64,000 nucleotides of DNA from Bryoerythrophyllum caledonicum (Eukaryota > Streptophyta > Bryopsida > Pottiales > Pottiaceae), in NCBI GenBank assembly GCA_963971425.1, contig OZ020515.1, positions 13,966,291 through 14,030,290 of the forward strand, written 5' to 3'. The position numbers and the translations under genes were made by a program. Below are positions 42,676-51,787 of the stretch, piece after piece (position 1 is the first letter of the stretch; each line of letters starts with the position of its first letter). The notes under the pieces are model-generated. The model saw nothing but the letters and a program-made list of their open reading frames with translations. It was not told the origin of the DNA and made no database searches.

Positions 42676-43750
42676 AGTTTGCAGGCTGGGGAGGGCAGTG
42701 TTTAGTGAGGAGGCATTCCATGTGATTATGTATGTCTTTTCTTGGCTTGATCTTATGTTTTGATTTTGTGGGGGGGGTGTAGGGAAGAGGTGGGGGGGGG
42801 TGAGTGTATTCTGGTATAGGGTCTAGGCATTTTAGTGATTCATTAATGAGTTTGTTAGAGAGGTAAGGGAATTTTAGTTTTATTGTTTCATTTGACGGGG
42901 GTACTGTTTGGCTATGTAGAAAGTCATATAAGTCTTTGTGTATTGAGTTCTCATGGTTTATAATATTTTGGTTGTCTTCAAGGAACTTTGTATAGGGGTG
43001 CACAATGTGGATGTGTCGTTCTGGTGGATTTTGTAAATTTAGTAAATTTTCTAGAAGTGTATTGATCCATGTAATTGTGTTTAAGTTTTGTATGTTTAGG
43101 AGATGGTTACATTCATCTATGTGTGGGTGGGTAGTGACTACTAGGGCATATAGAATGTGGGGTGGTGGGTGCGTATTTTTTTGTTGTATGAATTGGGCAA
43201 TGTTTGGGTGTGTATTGTTATGTGTGTGATGTAATGTGTGTGTGATTTTTAAGAAAGGTGCGAAGGATTTTGCAATGTGTTTATATTCCGGTTGTAGTTT
43301 TATGGTATTAGGTATGAAGTAAATTTTTGCATTTTTTTTATGTGAAGTAGGGTGTCTTTTTAGTATATTAGGCATGGGTCCTGGGTTAGTTTCTATGTCA
43401 CCCCCTAGAAGTAGTAGGAGTTTATGGTATGTATGTTTAGTGTTATGTTTTGATGTTGTTGTTGTTGTTGTTGTTGTTATTGTTTGTTTGTGTGTAATTT
43501 GATGGGGCTTTGTTATGTTATTATAGGCTTGTTTGTTTGGGGGTAGGTGGGTGTTTATTTTTTGTATGCGGGTAATGTGTTTTTTGTTAATCTTTTTTAT
43601 GGTGGGAATAACTAATTTTTTAGGTGTACATGTGTTTGTTTGCATAGTTGCTTTTGTTTTATTAGTGTTTTGTAGATGTGTGTATATTTGTTTATATATA
43701 TATTTTTTGGTTGTGTTTGGTCTTGTGTATATGTGTTCGGAGACCGGCAT
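42569..43750 (-). CDS. ORF2 head with 2A-like motif, copy 1
   Basis: The frame begins MPVSEHIYTRPNTTKKY, is rich in T, N, K and H, then has HTYHKLLLLLGGDIETNPGP followed directly by MPNILKRHPTSHKK. The following 270 residues, shared with copy 2, have no named domain and lead into the endonuclease. The frame upstream to 44440 is also T/N/Y-rich with a TAA at about 43981, so the real ORF2 start is unclear. The first codons overlap the GC-rich hairpin phrase GCCGGTCTCCGAA also seen at 50.96 and 58.44 kb. Confidence 0.7.
   Translation of the reverse strand: MPVSEHIYTRPNTTKKYIYKQIYTHLQNTNKTKATMQTNTCTPKKLVIPTIKKINKKHITRIQKINTHLPPNKQAYNNITKPHQITHKQTITTTTTTTTSKHNTKHTYHKLLLLLGGDIETNPGPMPNILKRHPTSHKKNAKIYFIPNTIKLQPEYKHIAKSFAPFLKITHTLHHTHNNTHPNIAQFIQQKNTHPPPHILYALVVTTHPHIDECNHLLNIQNLNTITWINTLLENLLNLQNPPERHIHIVHPYTKFLEDNQNIINHENSIHKDLYDFLHSQTVPPSNETIKLKFPYLSNKLINESLKCLDPIPEYTHPPPPLPYTPPTKSKHKIKPRKDIHNHMECLLTKHCPPQPANFGHTHRHTIGPHSYTRNKTNCHKIYKMHTKYISKL
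43376..43426 (-). promoter_or_regulatory. 2A-like ribosome-skipping motif, copy 1
   Basis: LLLLLGGDIETNPGP|M. The D-x-E-x-N-P-G-P core of 2A peptides is complete, with a hydrophobic run before it as in 2A sequences reported from animal and trypanosome non-LTR elements. Skipping would release the T/N-rich leader and leave Pro as the first residue of the downstream protein. Confidence 0.75.
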
Positions 43751-44439
43751 TCTTCTTCTTCTTGTAAGGGTATTTGTGTGTAGGTTTATTTTGGTATTTG
43801 AGGGGGTATTTAAGTTGTTTTTATGTGTATTTGTATTAGTATGTATGTTGGGATTTATATTAGTATTTGTTTTGATGTTTGTATTAGTATGTGATACTGT
43901 ATCTATACTGATGTTTATACTTGTATTTGTATTTGTATAAAGGTCAATATTTTTGTCTAGTATGTGTATTTGTATATGAATTTATATGTGTGTATGTATG
44001 TATATGTGTATGTGTATGTGTATTTGTATATGTATTGTATATACTGTATTTGGTATAGTATTTGTATTTATTTTGTGTTTCAGTATTGTATATGTATATG
44101 TATTTGTATATGTAATGTGTATAGAGTATTTGGTATAGTATTTGTATTTATTATTTGTTTCAATACAGTATGGATATACCATATGTAGACTGTATAGCGT
44201 ATATCTTGTGTGGTATATGTCTATGTATGCTATTATGTATTCTATCATGTACTCTATTGTGCAATCCTCTCTATATACATTGTATATTACTATATAGTCT
44301 ATTAGGAGTGCTACCTTGTATCCTATTATGTATTTCAATATGTATTGTGTATAAATATTGCAATTACAAAGCATGTAATTCTTGCATATATTATCTATTG
44401 GTATGTATGTAATACCTTTTTCCTTGCGGTCTTCAAACT
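43751..44439 (-). other. ORF1-ORF2 junction, (TATGTG)n-rich, copy 1
   Basis: Between the ORF1 stop (AAAATGTGA) and the ORF2 head the sequence is dominated by TATGTGTATTTGTATA-type repeats on the plus strand. Read on the minus strand they encode YTNTYTYT-like low complexity with one TAA. Confidence 0.55.
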
Positions 44440-46260
44440 TCACATTTTTGGCGGTCCATCTTCAATTCTTGGTGTGCTCATGGCTTCGGTTAAGGCTTGT
44501 AATGATGCAAGAGTTGCACTCATCGTTTGTTGAATGTTGAGCATTTGGGTCTTCAATTCATCACTCTTCTTGTCCGCATATGCTTGAGTTTCTCTTCGTA
44601 TTTTCTTGTTGCTTTCTTCCACCACGGTCTCCACTATGGCAAGGATATCTTTCTTCGTGATGCTTTGAGGTGTTTCTTCCATTTTGAAGGCCTCCACGGT
44701 GTTAACAATGGCTTTGTTAACATCCGTGAAGCCAAATTCCTCTACTTGCTCCTTGGTAGGAGGCTCAATTCCATCAAGGCTTCTTCTATGTGGGGCAAAA
44801 TCCACATAGTGGCCTCCTAGCTTGATGACCTTGCCCACGAACTTCCTGTAGATTATAGCATTAGCACAATGGACATTGGCACTTCCATTGTGCCTATGTC
44901 CATTGTCACGATGGAACCAAATGTGATTTATGTTACCTATACCCATAACTTTGTGGATTTCAACACTAGTGTCATCAACATTCATACGAATAGGTAATTG
45001 GGTTAGAGTTAGGGTAATGGCATCCTTCTTTGCCTTACTCTCCCGTGTGTTGCCACTTGAGGATTCTCCTGCATTGCCCGTTGGTTGGAGCATTTCATGG
45101 TTGGTGGCAACGTGATGTAACTTAATCTTTGCCGCTTGTTGTGGGGTTGGTGCGATAATGAATGCATGGCTCTCTTCTTTCCCTTTCTGCACACTAGTTA
45201 CTTCAAACTCAAGCCCACGGTTAAAACTATTACTAAGAATGTCCACAAAGAGGAAGTTAGCTGAAATGCCCTTGAGAGACTCACTTTTAATTTTTGTGGA
45301 GAGATTAGAGTTTCTTGCAATGGCATGATAGATTTTACATACTTTTCCTATCACATATTGTTTATTTAACTTGAGGATGAAAGGTCTTAGACCTTTTAGG
45401 AGGTTTATGCCATCAATCTCAGGGTTAAGAAGGTGCAATTTAATTGAACCCGCCCAAACTCCTCTCTTCCCGGCATTTTTCACACTCATGCAAAGGATGG
45501 AAATAGGGTCAATGATCTCATTACCTACTTCAATTTCCATGAATTTTAGTCTTTCAATCACCAAGATTTTGACATCATCATGCATGAGGGTAAGATTATC
45601 AACCTCAAAGTGGATGGACACATGAAAATCAAGGGCAAGTCCGGTAGTGTCACTTACCGGGATGTCAAATGGTATTTGGGTTATGTTGTAGTGTTGTCCA
45701 ACCGACTCCTTCCTTGCACATGGGTAGAAGATTTGAGGGATTCGTGGGAATGCCGGAGTTGCTAGGGTGATTTCTTTGGCCTCCACTTCTTTAATTCCTC
45801 TTGTTATCATGTCGGGTATGGTCTCATCATTGATTAGTGGCTCAAGTCCCTCCTCCTTGGCCATATCCTCCATAACTTGAAATCCCAACCAAAATTTGAA
45901 GGAGGAAACAACGGGTTCGAGATAGTGCACCATACCTTCCTCATTGGAGCTCTTCTTCTTCTTGTTGGAGGGAGATATTCCATCTTGGCTTGTTGTAGAA
46001 GCAATGCTTGGGTGTCTCTTAATTTTTTCACCGGATGCGTCAATTTCCATGTCGTCTCCATACATAAGAGTCCTTCTGCTGCTCCATTGTTCCATATCTA
46101 TACCTTGCTCATACACTTGTTGAGGTGAACTAGAGCTTTTAAAGCTATGTAACTTGTATTTTGGTTTTAGTTTTGGTTTTGAACGCTGATTTTTTGTGAT
46201 ACTAGTTAGTTTACATAGAGCTTTTGTTATTTTGATTAATTGTGGAACACATATATGCAA
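44440..46260 (-). CDS. Retrotransposon ORF1 protein, copy 1 (intact)
   Basis: About 606 residues with no stop. The conserved core, shared with copy 2, includes FKFWLGFQVMEDMAKEEG, DMITRGIKEVEA, FPRIPQIFYP, FDIPVSDTTGLALDFHVSIH, GSIKLHLLNPEIDGINLLKG, GKVCKIYHAIARNSNLSTKI, LEFEVTSVQKGKEESHAFII and APTPQQAAKIKLHHV. The last 100 residues are charged and helical (coiled-coil-like). It has no CCHC zinc knuckle, RRM motif or esterase motif that I can name. By position it should be the RNA-binding/chaperone ORF1 product. A GTAAGT donor at about 46287 (minus) just upstream hints at a 5' exon. Confidence 0.65.
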   Translation of the reverse strand: MHICVPQLIKITKALCKLTSITKNQRSKPKLKPKYKLHSFKSSSSPQQVYEQGIDMEQWSSRRTLMYGDDMEIDASGEKIKRHPSIASTTSQDGISPSNKKKKSSNEEGMVHYLEPVVSSFKFWLGFQVMEDMAKEEGLEPLINDETIPDMITRGIKEVEAKEITLATPAFPRIPQIFYPCARKESVGQHYNITQIPFDIPVSDTTGLALDFHVSIHFEVDNLTLMHDDVKILVIERLKFMEIEVGNEIIDPISILCMSVKNAGKRGVWAGSIKLHLLNPEIDGINLLKGLRPFILKLNKQYVIGKVCKIYHAIARNSNLSTKIKSESLKGISANFLFVDILSNSFNRGLEFEVTSVQKGKEESHAFIIAPTPQQAAKIKLHHVATNHEMLQPTGNAGESSSGNTRESKAKKDAITLTLTQLPIRMNVDDTSVEIHKVMGIGNINHIWFHRDNGHRHNGSANVHCANAIIYRKFVGKVIKLGGHYVDFAPHRRSLDGIEPPTKEQVEEFGFTDVNKAIVNTVEAFKMEETPQSITKKDILAIVETVVEESNKKIRRETQAYADKKSDELKTQMLNIQQTMSATLASLQALTEAMSTPRIEDGPPKM

Positions 46261-46429
46261 AACATAGATGGCGAGGGTGAAGTGACTTACCTGGCTTGTT
46301 GGGTCGGAGCTGTGGGGAGGTGGGGTGTTGTGGTCGAGGTCGTTGAAGAAGGTAGGGGGGTCGCAACTCTGGTTGGGGGGGTCGTTACTCCATCTAGGAA
46401 GGTCGCTGCTCCTATTGGGAAGGTCACTG

Positions 46430-46625
46430 TTTGCGTGGGGGAGGTCTTTGCGCCGTGCAGGGAGTCGCTGCGCCTTGCAGGGAGGTCGCTACGCCTTGCA
46501 GGGAGGTTGCTGCGCCATAAAGGGAGGTCGTTGCGCCATGCAGGGAGGTCTCTGCGCCGTGTAGGGAGGTCGTTGCGCCGTGCAGGGAGGTCGCTGCGCC
46601 GTGCAGGGAGGTCGCAGTCTCCGCC
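46430..46625. repeat. 21-bp minisatellite GGGAGGTCGCTGCGCCGTGCA
   Basis: About nine units, each a multiple of three, so several frames stay open through it (7-residue repeat). It lies immediately 5' of ORF1 of copy 1 and may be part of its 5' UTR. Confidence 0.85.
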
Positions 46626-47570
46626 TGGGATGACGCTGTACCGTTGGAGGGGGTTGCTGTCTATTTGCGGGAGGTTTCTCCGCCGATTGGGAGGGGGGTC
46701 ACAGTCTCCGAGGGTGGGGTTCCAGTAGACAGGTCTCGGGGGAGGGACACTCGGGGAGTTCTGCTGGGTCAGGGAGCTGGGGGCGGAAAGTCTGAGGAGG
46801 GCGGGGAATGTTATGCTGTCTGTGAGTGTGTCGAGGGAGAGGCTGGCTAGGGGTGAGGAGGGTTCAGACGTGAGGTGGGACGGGAGTGCGAGTGTAAGAG
46901 CTGAGAGGGTTGTGTGAGTGAGGGAGTTGTGAGTGAGTGTGTGGGGGATTCGTGCGTAAGACTGTGAGGGGGTTGTGAGTGAGTCTGTGAGGGGTTTAGT
47001 GTGTGGAGGGGAGTGTGGAAGTTCGGGTGTGAGAGGCGATGGTAGTGCAGGTGTGAGAGGGGAGGGGAATGCAGGTGTGAGTGAGTCGTGTGTGGATCTG
47101 TGAGGGAGTTTTGAGTGAGTTTGTGAGTGTATCGTGGGTGAGTCTGTGAGGGTGTTCGTGAGAGGAGAGTGGTGGGGGAGTATGGGTGTGAGAGGAGAGG
47201 GGAGTGCGGGTTTGAGAGGGGAGGAGAGTGTGGGTGTGAAGAGGGGGGGGGAGTGCAGGTGTAAGGGGGTCGTGAGTGAGATAGTGAGGGCGTCGTGAGT
47301 GAATTTGTGAGTAGGTCGTAAGTGAGTCTGTGAGGGTGTTTGTGGAGAGAGGGGAGTGGGGGAGTTCGGTTGTGGGAGGTGGATTGGGAAGGCGGGGAGG
47401 GGGATTGAGGTTCGGTTTAGGAGGGGAGGGGAGGGAGGGCAGTCAGGGTGGTTGGGTCTGTGGGAGAGGAGAGGGGGGAGGGGAGGGCAGCCAGGGGTAA
47501 TGAGTCGATGGGGGAGGAGGGGAGGGGATCTGAGGGAAGAGTCCTGGGAGAGAGGTGAGGGGGGAGGGGC
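46626..47570. repeat. G-rich GAGTGTGTGAGGG-type low-complexity tract
   Basis: Irregular repeats of GTGAGTGAGTCTGTGAGGG and GGGGAGTGCGGGTGTGAGAG. Open frames (for example the minus frame 47443-48273) are consequences of this composition. It could act as a G-quadruplex-prone promoter region for the element, but nothing in the sequence proves it. Confidence 0.65.
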
Positions 47571-48766
47571 TGGTTTGTATTGTAGCTAGTTCGCTGTGGT
47601 GAAATTTTTTTTGGTTTGCTGCTATGATTCTGCTGGAAAATGGACAGCGCTTCCGCGTGAGAAGTGGAGATCTGGTCCATGTTTTGTTGGAGTGGATGTG
47701 CAAGGAAGAGGTAGATCTATTTTTTTTGCTGTTGTGTCTACCTAGTAATGTGTGTGGAAGAGAGGGTGGGTATTCTGGAGTTTTTCTAAGTGGTGTTTCT
47801 TGTTTAGGTGTTGTGATACTAGTGGTATGTCTAGATGTATGAAACGTGCTGCTAAGTGAGGGGGAGGCAGGGGATTGATGGATTGGGGTATCCTTGTGTT
47901 TGCAACAAGTAAAGGAGTAATAATGTAAGTGGGTAAGAGACATACCTGGATCCGGTAGAGCTGATTTACTTGTTTGTTTGCGCAGATCTGGTCGCCCTCT
48001 TACTGTGCTCCACGTCGCTGTGATAGGATCTTCCGCTCCGCTCCTTCTTCTGCGTGGTGTGTTCTTCGTCGCGGTGAATGTTGCTGCTGCTCCTCGTCTT
48101 TTCGGGGCGCTATTGTTGCTCGTTATACTCTCTCTTGCAGGAGTATGTGTTGTTGCTACTACGCGCCTTCCGAGTGCGGATCTACTACTGCTACTCCTGG
48201 ATCTTATAAGAAGACATATTAATGTGTATTCTCTGTAGCATATGATGTAAATGAAATCTGATTCTAATAACAAAAATTTGTAAGAGATGGAAGGGTGAGA
48301 TATAGCATGTGAGGGCGGATTGGAGTTGCGCTGCAGCAGTGCTGAATGATGCCTTCTCTCTATCTTGAAACTGAAGTTCCTGGTAGGGGAAGGGGAGACT
48401 TGTTGGGTGGGTTTCTAGATCTACTCTCGGTATTCCAGATCTAGGATGGGTTGTTTTCTGTGAACTAAGTGGTTGCAGATCTGACCCCAACACAAAGTTC
48501 CCCGCTTCAGACCTTACTTGCACGGATCTGCCCCTACTTAGGACCACTTCCAACTTCCCTCCTCAGATCTGGTATTGAGCGGTCCAACACATCTCCTTCG
48601 CATCTCAAAAACCTCACCCAACACCATAGATTCACTCACTACGAGGGCTCTCAATAGGGCCAGCCAACTCCTATCGCACGCAGTGTGCAACTCACAGGCC
48701 AAGTCCCCCACCTCCCCTCACCAGGAAATACGGAGCTCACTCTCTAGTCCACATTTTTTTTGAAAG
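47571..48766. other. Spacer with a possible minus-strand 5' exon
   Basis: A minus-strand donor CCGGATCCAG|GTATGTCTC lies near 47946. Upstream of it the sequence is Arg/Ser/Thr-rich in translation without a recognised domain. Several AGATCTGG/CAGATCT phrases recur between 47660 and 48570. Confidence 0.3.
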
Positions 48767-48961
48767 ATGATAGTTCCACATAACCAAAATAATGTGCAAG
48801 TAGAATTCAATGATCCTGTGGAGAATGACACAACTAATTTTGAAGACATGGATATTAAAGATGAAACGAGACAACATCGTGAAGACATGATCAAAGCCAT
48901 GTTACAGGAAGCTACTCGAACTCACAATCTTGGCCAAGAACTATTAGATGAACCATCTTGA
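48767..48961 (+). CDS. Short hypothetical acidic ORF
   Basis: 64 codons from ATG (MIVPHNQNNVQVEFNDPVEN), charged and helical in its second half. No family is recognised and it could be a transposon exon. Confidence 0.2.
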   Translation: MIVPHNQNNVQVEFNDPVENDTTNFEDMDIKDETRQHREDMIKAMLQEATRTHNLGQELLDEPS

Positions 48962-49130
48962 GAAAACATCAACGGTAACAATTTCCTGTAAATCCAAATG
49001 ATAACATAGATGATAACTAGGGTTTGTCAATGAGACAATCCATTTGGAGATCTACCTTCTGTAGCAATTTGTTTGTTTTACTCAAATGCTCCAACATTGT
49101 TCCATTGTCTACCGTTTTTCCAAAATAAAG

Positions 49131-49960
49131 TTAAGCTTGATCTTGGAATTTGGCCTTCCTTGGAGGTGGTGAAGATCTAGCTTGCAAGGTATGATCATAT
49201 AATAAATCTTGAGAATCATCACGGACGACATCTTCCCTTGCATCTTTCATACCACCATCTATATTGTCCATTGTGGTTGCACTCACATGTTTCATAATGG
49301 ATCCTGCTTGATGCCACCATTTCAGATCTAAAGAGTCATAAAACTTACATCCATGTCTGTCGTTCCCCAAGATTGAATTAAGAAGCTTGTCTTGTTTGTA
49401 AGACTTCAAAATGGTTTCAAACTTCTTCCGGCATGCTTCAAGAGTGCGGGAGAATTTAAGAATTGCGGCAAGCATACATGCTTGAAGTCGAATCCACGTA
49501 TCCACACCTGTAAAAATGTACCATGTTGTAAAAGAAAAGAATGTATCTAAATGTTATTGTATATAAAAATTGGATATTGCCAAATCAATAGAAATTTATA
49601 AGCATTAAAATTATTTTCAAAATTTAAGTACTTGTAATCTTACAAAAAATGTAGTCACAATGAATGAAGAGCATACCTTGTTTTTTTAGCATTTCTTTCA
49701 AATTTTGCGTGCATTTCACCTCCAATTGGAATAAGTTGCTCAACTTCACTGTCCAACTAGTTCTTCTTCTTCTCCTCCTCTATGTCTACTTCTTCAACCT
49801 TCAGTGTCTTGGCTTTCTTCTCTTTTTTGGCTCTCTTCTTTACTAGAGTCTTCCTCTTTGACAGTCCACTTCTTACTTTCTTGGTGGATTCAACAATCTG
49901 ACAATCTTTGTGTTTATGTACTTTCTTCTCTTCAACATCCATTTTGTTCTCCTGTGGCAC
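49131..49960 (-). pseudogene. Trihelix/Myb-SANT-like protein gene remnant
   Basis: The 5' part (49960-49680) has Lys/Glu-rich sequence, an in-frame TAG at 49757-49759 where Trp is expected, then LDSEVEQLIPIGGEMHAKFE and RNAKK. An A7 run then shifts frame before the donor CAAG|GTATGC. The next exon (from 49507) reads VDTWIRLQACMLAAILKFSR, CRKKFETILKSYKQDK and ILGNDRHGCKFYDSLDLKWW. This is the plant trihelix-like DNA-binding layout (W..E...LI, then R...C..K+...+YK, then FYD.L). Such proteins occur both as host factors and as the second protein of PIF/Harbinger transposons; no Harbinger transposase was found nearby. Confidence 0.6.
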
Positions 49961-50244
49961 ACTTTATCCAATCATGGCTGTAGTAGTCAATGAGGGATGC
50001 TCATTGTAGGTCTTGAAGGCACTTTCAGCTCGAATTGAAGGACTGTAAAAGTTTTCAGCTCCCACATATTCTTCCTCTTTGTTGGAAGCCAACGGTTGTT
50101 GGAAACTAGCCATCTTTACAAAGAAAAAGTAACAAGTAGTAATCTCCTACCTGAAACTCAAGCCCCACAATCATGTCATTCACAATTAAAGAACAATTGA
50201 AAATCAATAGCAATAAAAATTTGCAAATATGCAGAACCCCCATC

Positions 50245-50505
50245 CGCTAAAATGCACGTAACTCACTCAATACTAATTGAAATGACTTGAAATTTGTACC
50301 ACACAAACAAGACATAAAATTAGCATCTTTCTAAACAATAGGTATTGAAAAAAAGACCTTCCACCATGAAGTTACAGTACGCCAAAGTTGTAGTGTTCAA
50401 GATTGACCCTGATTTTTTTGGCGGAACCCTCTTATACTAAAATGCACGTGACTCATTCAATACTAATTGAAATGACTTGAAATTTGTACCACATAATTTA
50501 GACAA
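50245..50505. repeat. Pair of ~65-bp direct repeats
   Basis: The phrase AAAATGCACGTAACTCACTC continuing to TTGAAATTTGTACCACA occurs at 50249-50308 and again at 50442-50501, 193 bp apart, with two or three differences. It might be a tiny LTR-like or tandem-insertion structure. Confidence 0.7.
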
Positions 50506-50533
50506 AAATGCACAACTTATCCATCAATCTTTT

Positions 50534-50945
50534 TCAAAATAGACACTCATGGAAGAGGAAGCCAATAAAGCTTTTGCCTTCGTAAAGTCTCCGCGATACA
50601 AAAATTTGACGTGATTGTTTTCCAACCTCAAATGATGGCTCATCTGTCCAAATCACATTGCCCCAATCATCAACCGTTTGAAACAAATGTTGTTTTGCAA
50701 AGGCCAATCTCTTGGCTTTAGATATGCCACTCAGAAACGGCTTCTTCACTGCAATGCAACTATTAACACCAAGCATATGAATCTCTTTCTATAAAGTCAC
50801 CATGCCTACATGAGGTGCAATATTCTCACAAAATTTCGCAAGAAGAGCACAACAGTTGCTACTAATATCTATCATGAGCCTTTTCCTACCCTTATCACTC
50901 AATTTAAATGGCCCACTGGGCTTCTTTGTTGGCTTGTTAGAGCCA
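50534..50945 (-). pseudogene. Tc1/mariner-like transposase fragment
   Basis: Reads GPFKLSDKGRKRLMIDISSN, IAPHVGMVTL*KEIHMLGVN, AVKKPFLSGISKAKRLAFAK and TVDDWGNVIWTDEPSFEVGK. The order helix-turn-helix remnant, LS...RL.FA..H, VIWTDE.SFE is that of the Tc1/mariner (DDE_3) family, with the first catalytic Asp in WTDE. A TAG interrupts it, and the rest of the catalytic domain is absent beyond the stop near 50534. Its right side is abutted by the hairpin repeat and the 3' end of retrotransposon copy 2. Confidence 0.8.
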
Positions 50946-50953
50946 CATTCAGA

Positions 50954-51000
50954 AGAAGAAGAGCGCCGGTCTCCGAAGGAGGCCAGCGTGAATAAAGTGT
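50954..51000. repeat. GC-rich hairpin repeat, inverted relative to copies at 43.74 and 58.43 kb
   Basis: GCGCCGGTCTCCGAAGGAGG and CCAGCGTG form an imperfect hairpin with arms of about 12 bp. The reverse-complement orientation occurs at 58424-58460 and a half copy at 43738-43760, both within retrotransposon ORF2 heads. Confidence 0.6.
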
Positions 51001-51244
51001 CTGTTCGTTCCACTACTAAGACCATGCCCACTGGACAAGGAATTAGTGAGCTAGAACTACTTCCCTCTCTCGAGGGTAGACACTATGTAACAAGAAACCA
51101 AAGAACCACAAGTCAACCAACCAACCAACGAATCACAAACCAAGCAACTAGCCAACGAACTAACCACAAACCAGGCAAGTAGTCAAAAACCTTAAAACCA
51201 ACTAGTCATGAAAATCAAGGCGGGGGGAGAATTTAGGGGGGGTC

Positions 51245-51787
51245 CTATGTATCGGGGAGGGCTTGGTTGTTTTCGATTTTACGTTTATGTAGAAGAATGG
51301 ACATGGCATGTTGGATAGCTATGGTGTTAATGTTTTTAAAGGTAGTTTTAATTGTTTCAATGAGTATCTTGAAGGTGTCTTCTAGAGTTTTCATAGATGG
51401 AATAAAGGTGGTGGCCCGAGCGCCGGATGTGATTACCATAAGGGGGTCGACATTCCATCCGAGGGCGATGATGTCGTCAATAAGGGGTTGGTATTTGTCT
51501 ATTTTGTTTTGGATTGTTTCTGGAGAAAATCTATCGTTGCAATATGTGAATTCAATGAATTGAATGGTGTAGTCTTGGTTGACGTTATCGGGTGGTGGGT
51601 CATTGTATGGTAAACCTTTGACACAAAGGATGTCCGGTTTGAGCCTAGCGTTGCAATGACATCTTTGGGTCGTACATGAGCATGGGAGTAGCCACGGGGG
51701 GACCGTATTTTCTTGTGGATTGTTATTGAAAGTGCCGGCGTTCATTAGTATAAAACATCTCAATTTATTGTAGGAGGTGACTAGTTT
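51245..51787 (-). CDS. PD-(D/E)XK-like C-terminal domain, copy 2
   Basis: Follows the TGA at 51790-51788 in the same frame (KLVTSYNKLRCFILMNAGTF). It keeps CHCNARLKPDILCVKG, IQFIEFTYCNDRF, KIDKYQPLIDDIIALGWNVD and ITSGARATTFIPSMKTLEDT. The strong conservation with copy 1 past the TGA argues that this part was translated in the ancestral active element. Confidence 0.55.
   Translation of the reverse strand, partial: KLVTSYNKLRCFILMNAGTFNNNPQENTVPPWLLPCSCTTQRCHCNARLKPDILCVKGLPYNDPPPDNVNQDYTIQFIEFTYCNDRFSPETIQNKIDKYQPLIDDIIALGWNVDPLMVITSGARATTFIPSMKTLEDTFKILIETIKTTFKNINTIAIQHAMSILLHKRKIENNQALPDT

Larger units (their letters stand above)
36191..46260 (-). mobile_element. Giant non-LTR retrotransposon, copy 1
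   Basis: The minus-strand order is ORF1 (46260-44440), ORF2 head with 2A-like motif, APE endonuclease, reverse transcriptase, chromodomain-like segment, methyltransferase relic, RNase H, Cys/His motif, TGA, PD-(D/E)XK-like domain, 3' UTR. The 3' boundary is set by the end of homology with copy 2, and no poly(A) tail is seen there. The 3' UTR has GGTT-rich repeats (AACCAACC on plus). The 5' boundary is uncertain and may extend into the G-rich minisatellites above 46300. ORF2 is broken by several frameshifts, mostly at homopolymers, so the copy is not autonomous. Confidence 0.85.

Noticed and set aside
43533..44412. Plus-strand frames rich in Val, Phe and Cys opposite the ORF2 head and junction
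   Set aside because: They are antisense shadows of T/N/Y-rich low-complexity coding sequence; hydrophobicity follows from TTT/GTA/TGT composition.
44440..46260. ORF1 as an unrelated host gene next to the LINE
   Set aside because: A homologous ORF sits at the same position and orientation in front of copy 2, so it belongs to the element.
47443..48273. 276-codon minus-strand frame as a gene
   Set aside because: It runs through G-rich/CT-rich simple sequence, gives a Ser/Pro/Thr-rich protein without domains, and crosses an apparent splice donor near 47946.
50245..50505. Direct repeats as LTRs of a miniature retroelement
   Set aside because: The repeats are only ~65 bp and 193 bp apart, with no primer-binding site or polypurine tract visible. 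Left as an unexplained direct repeat.
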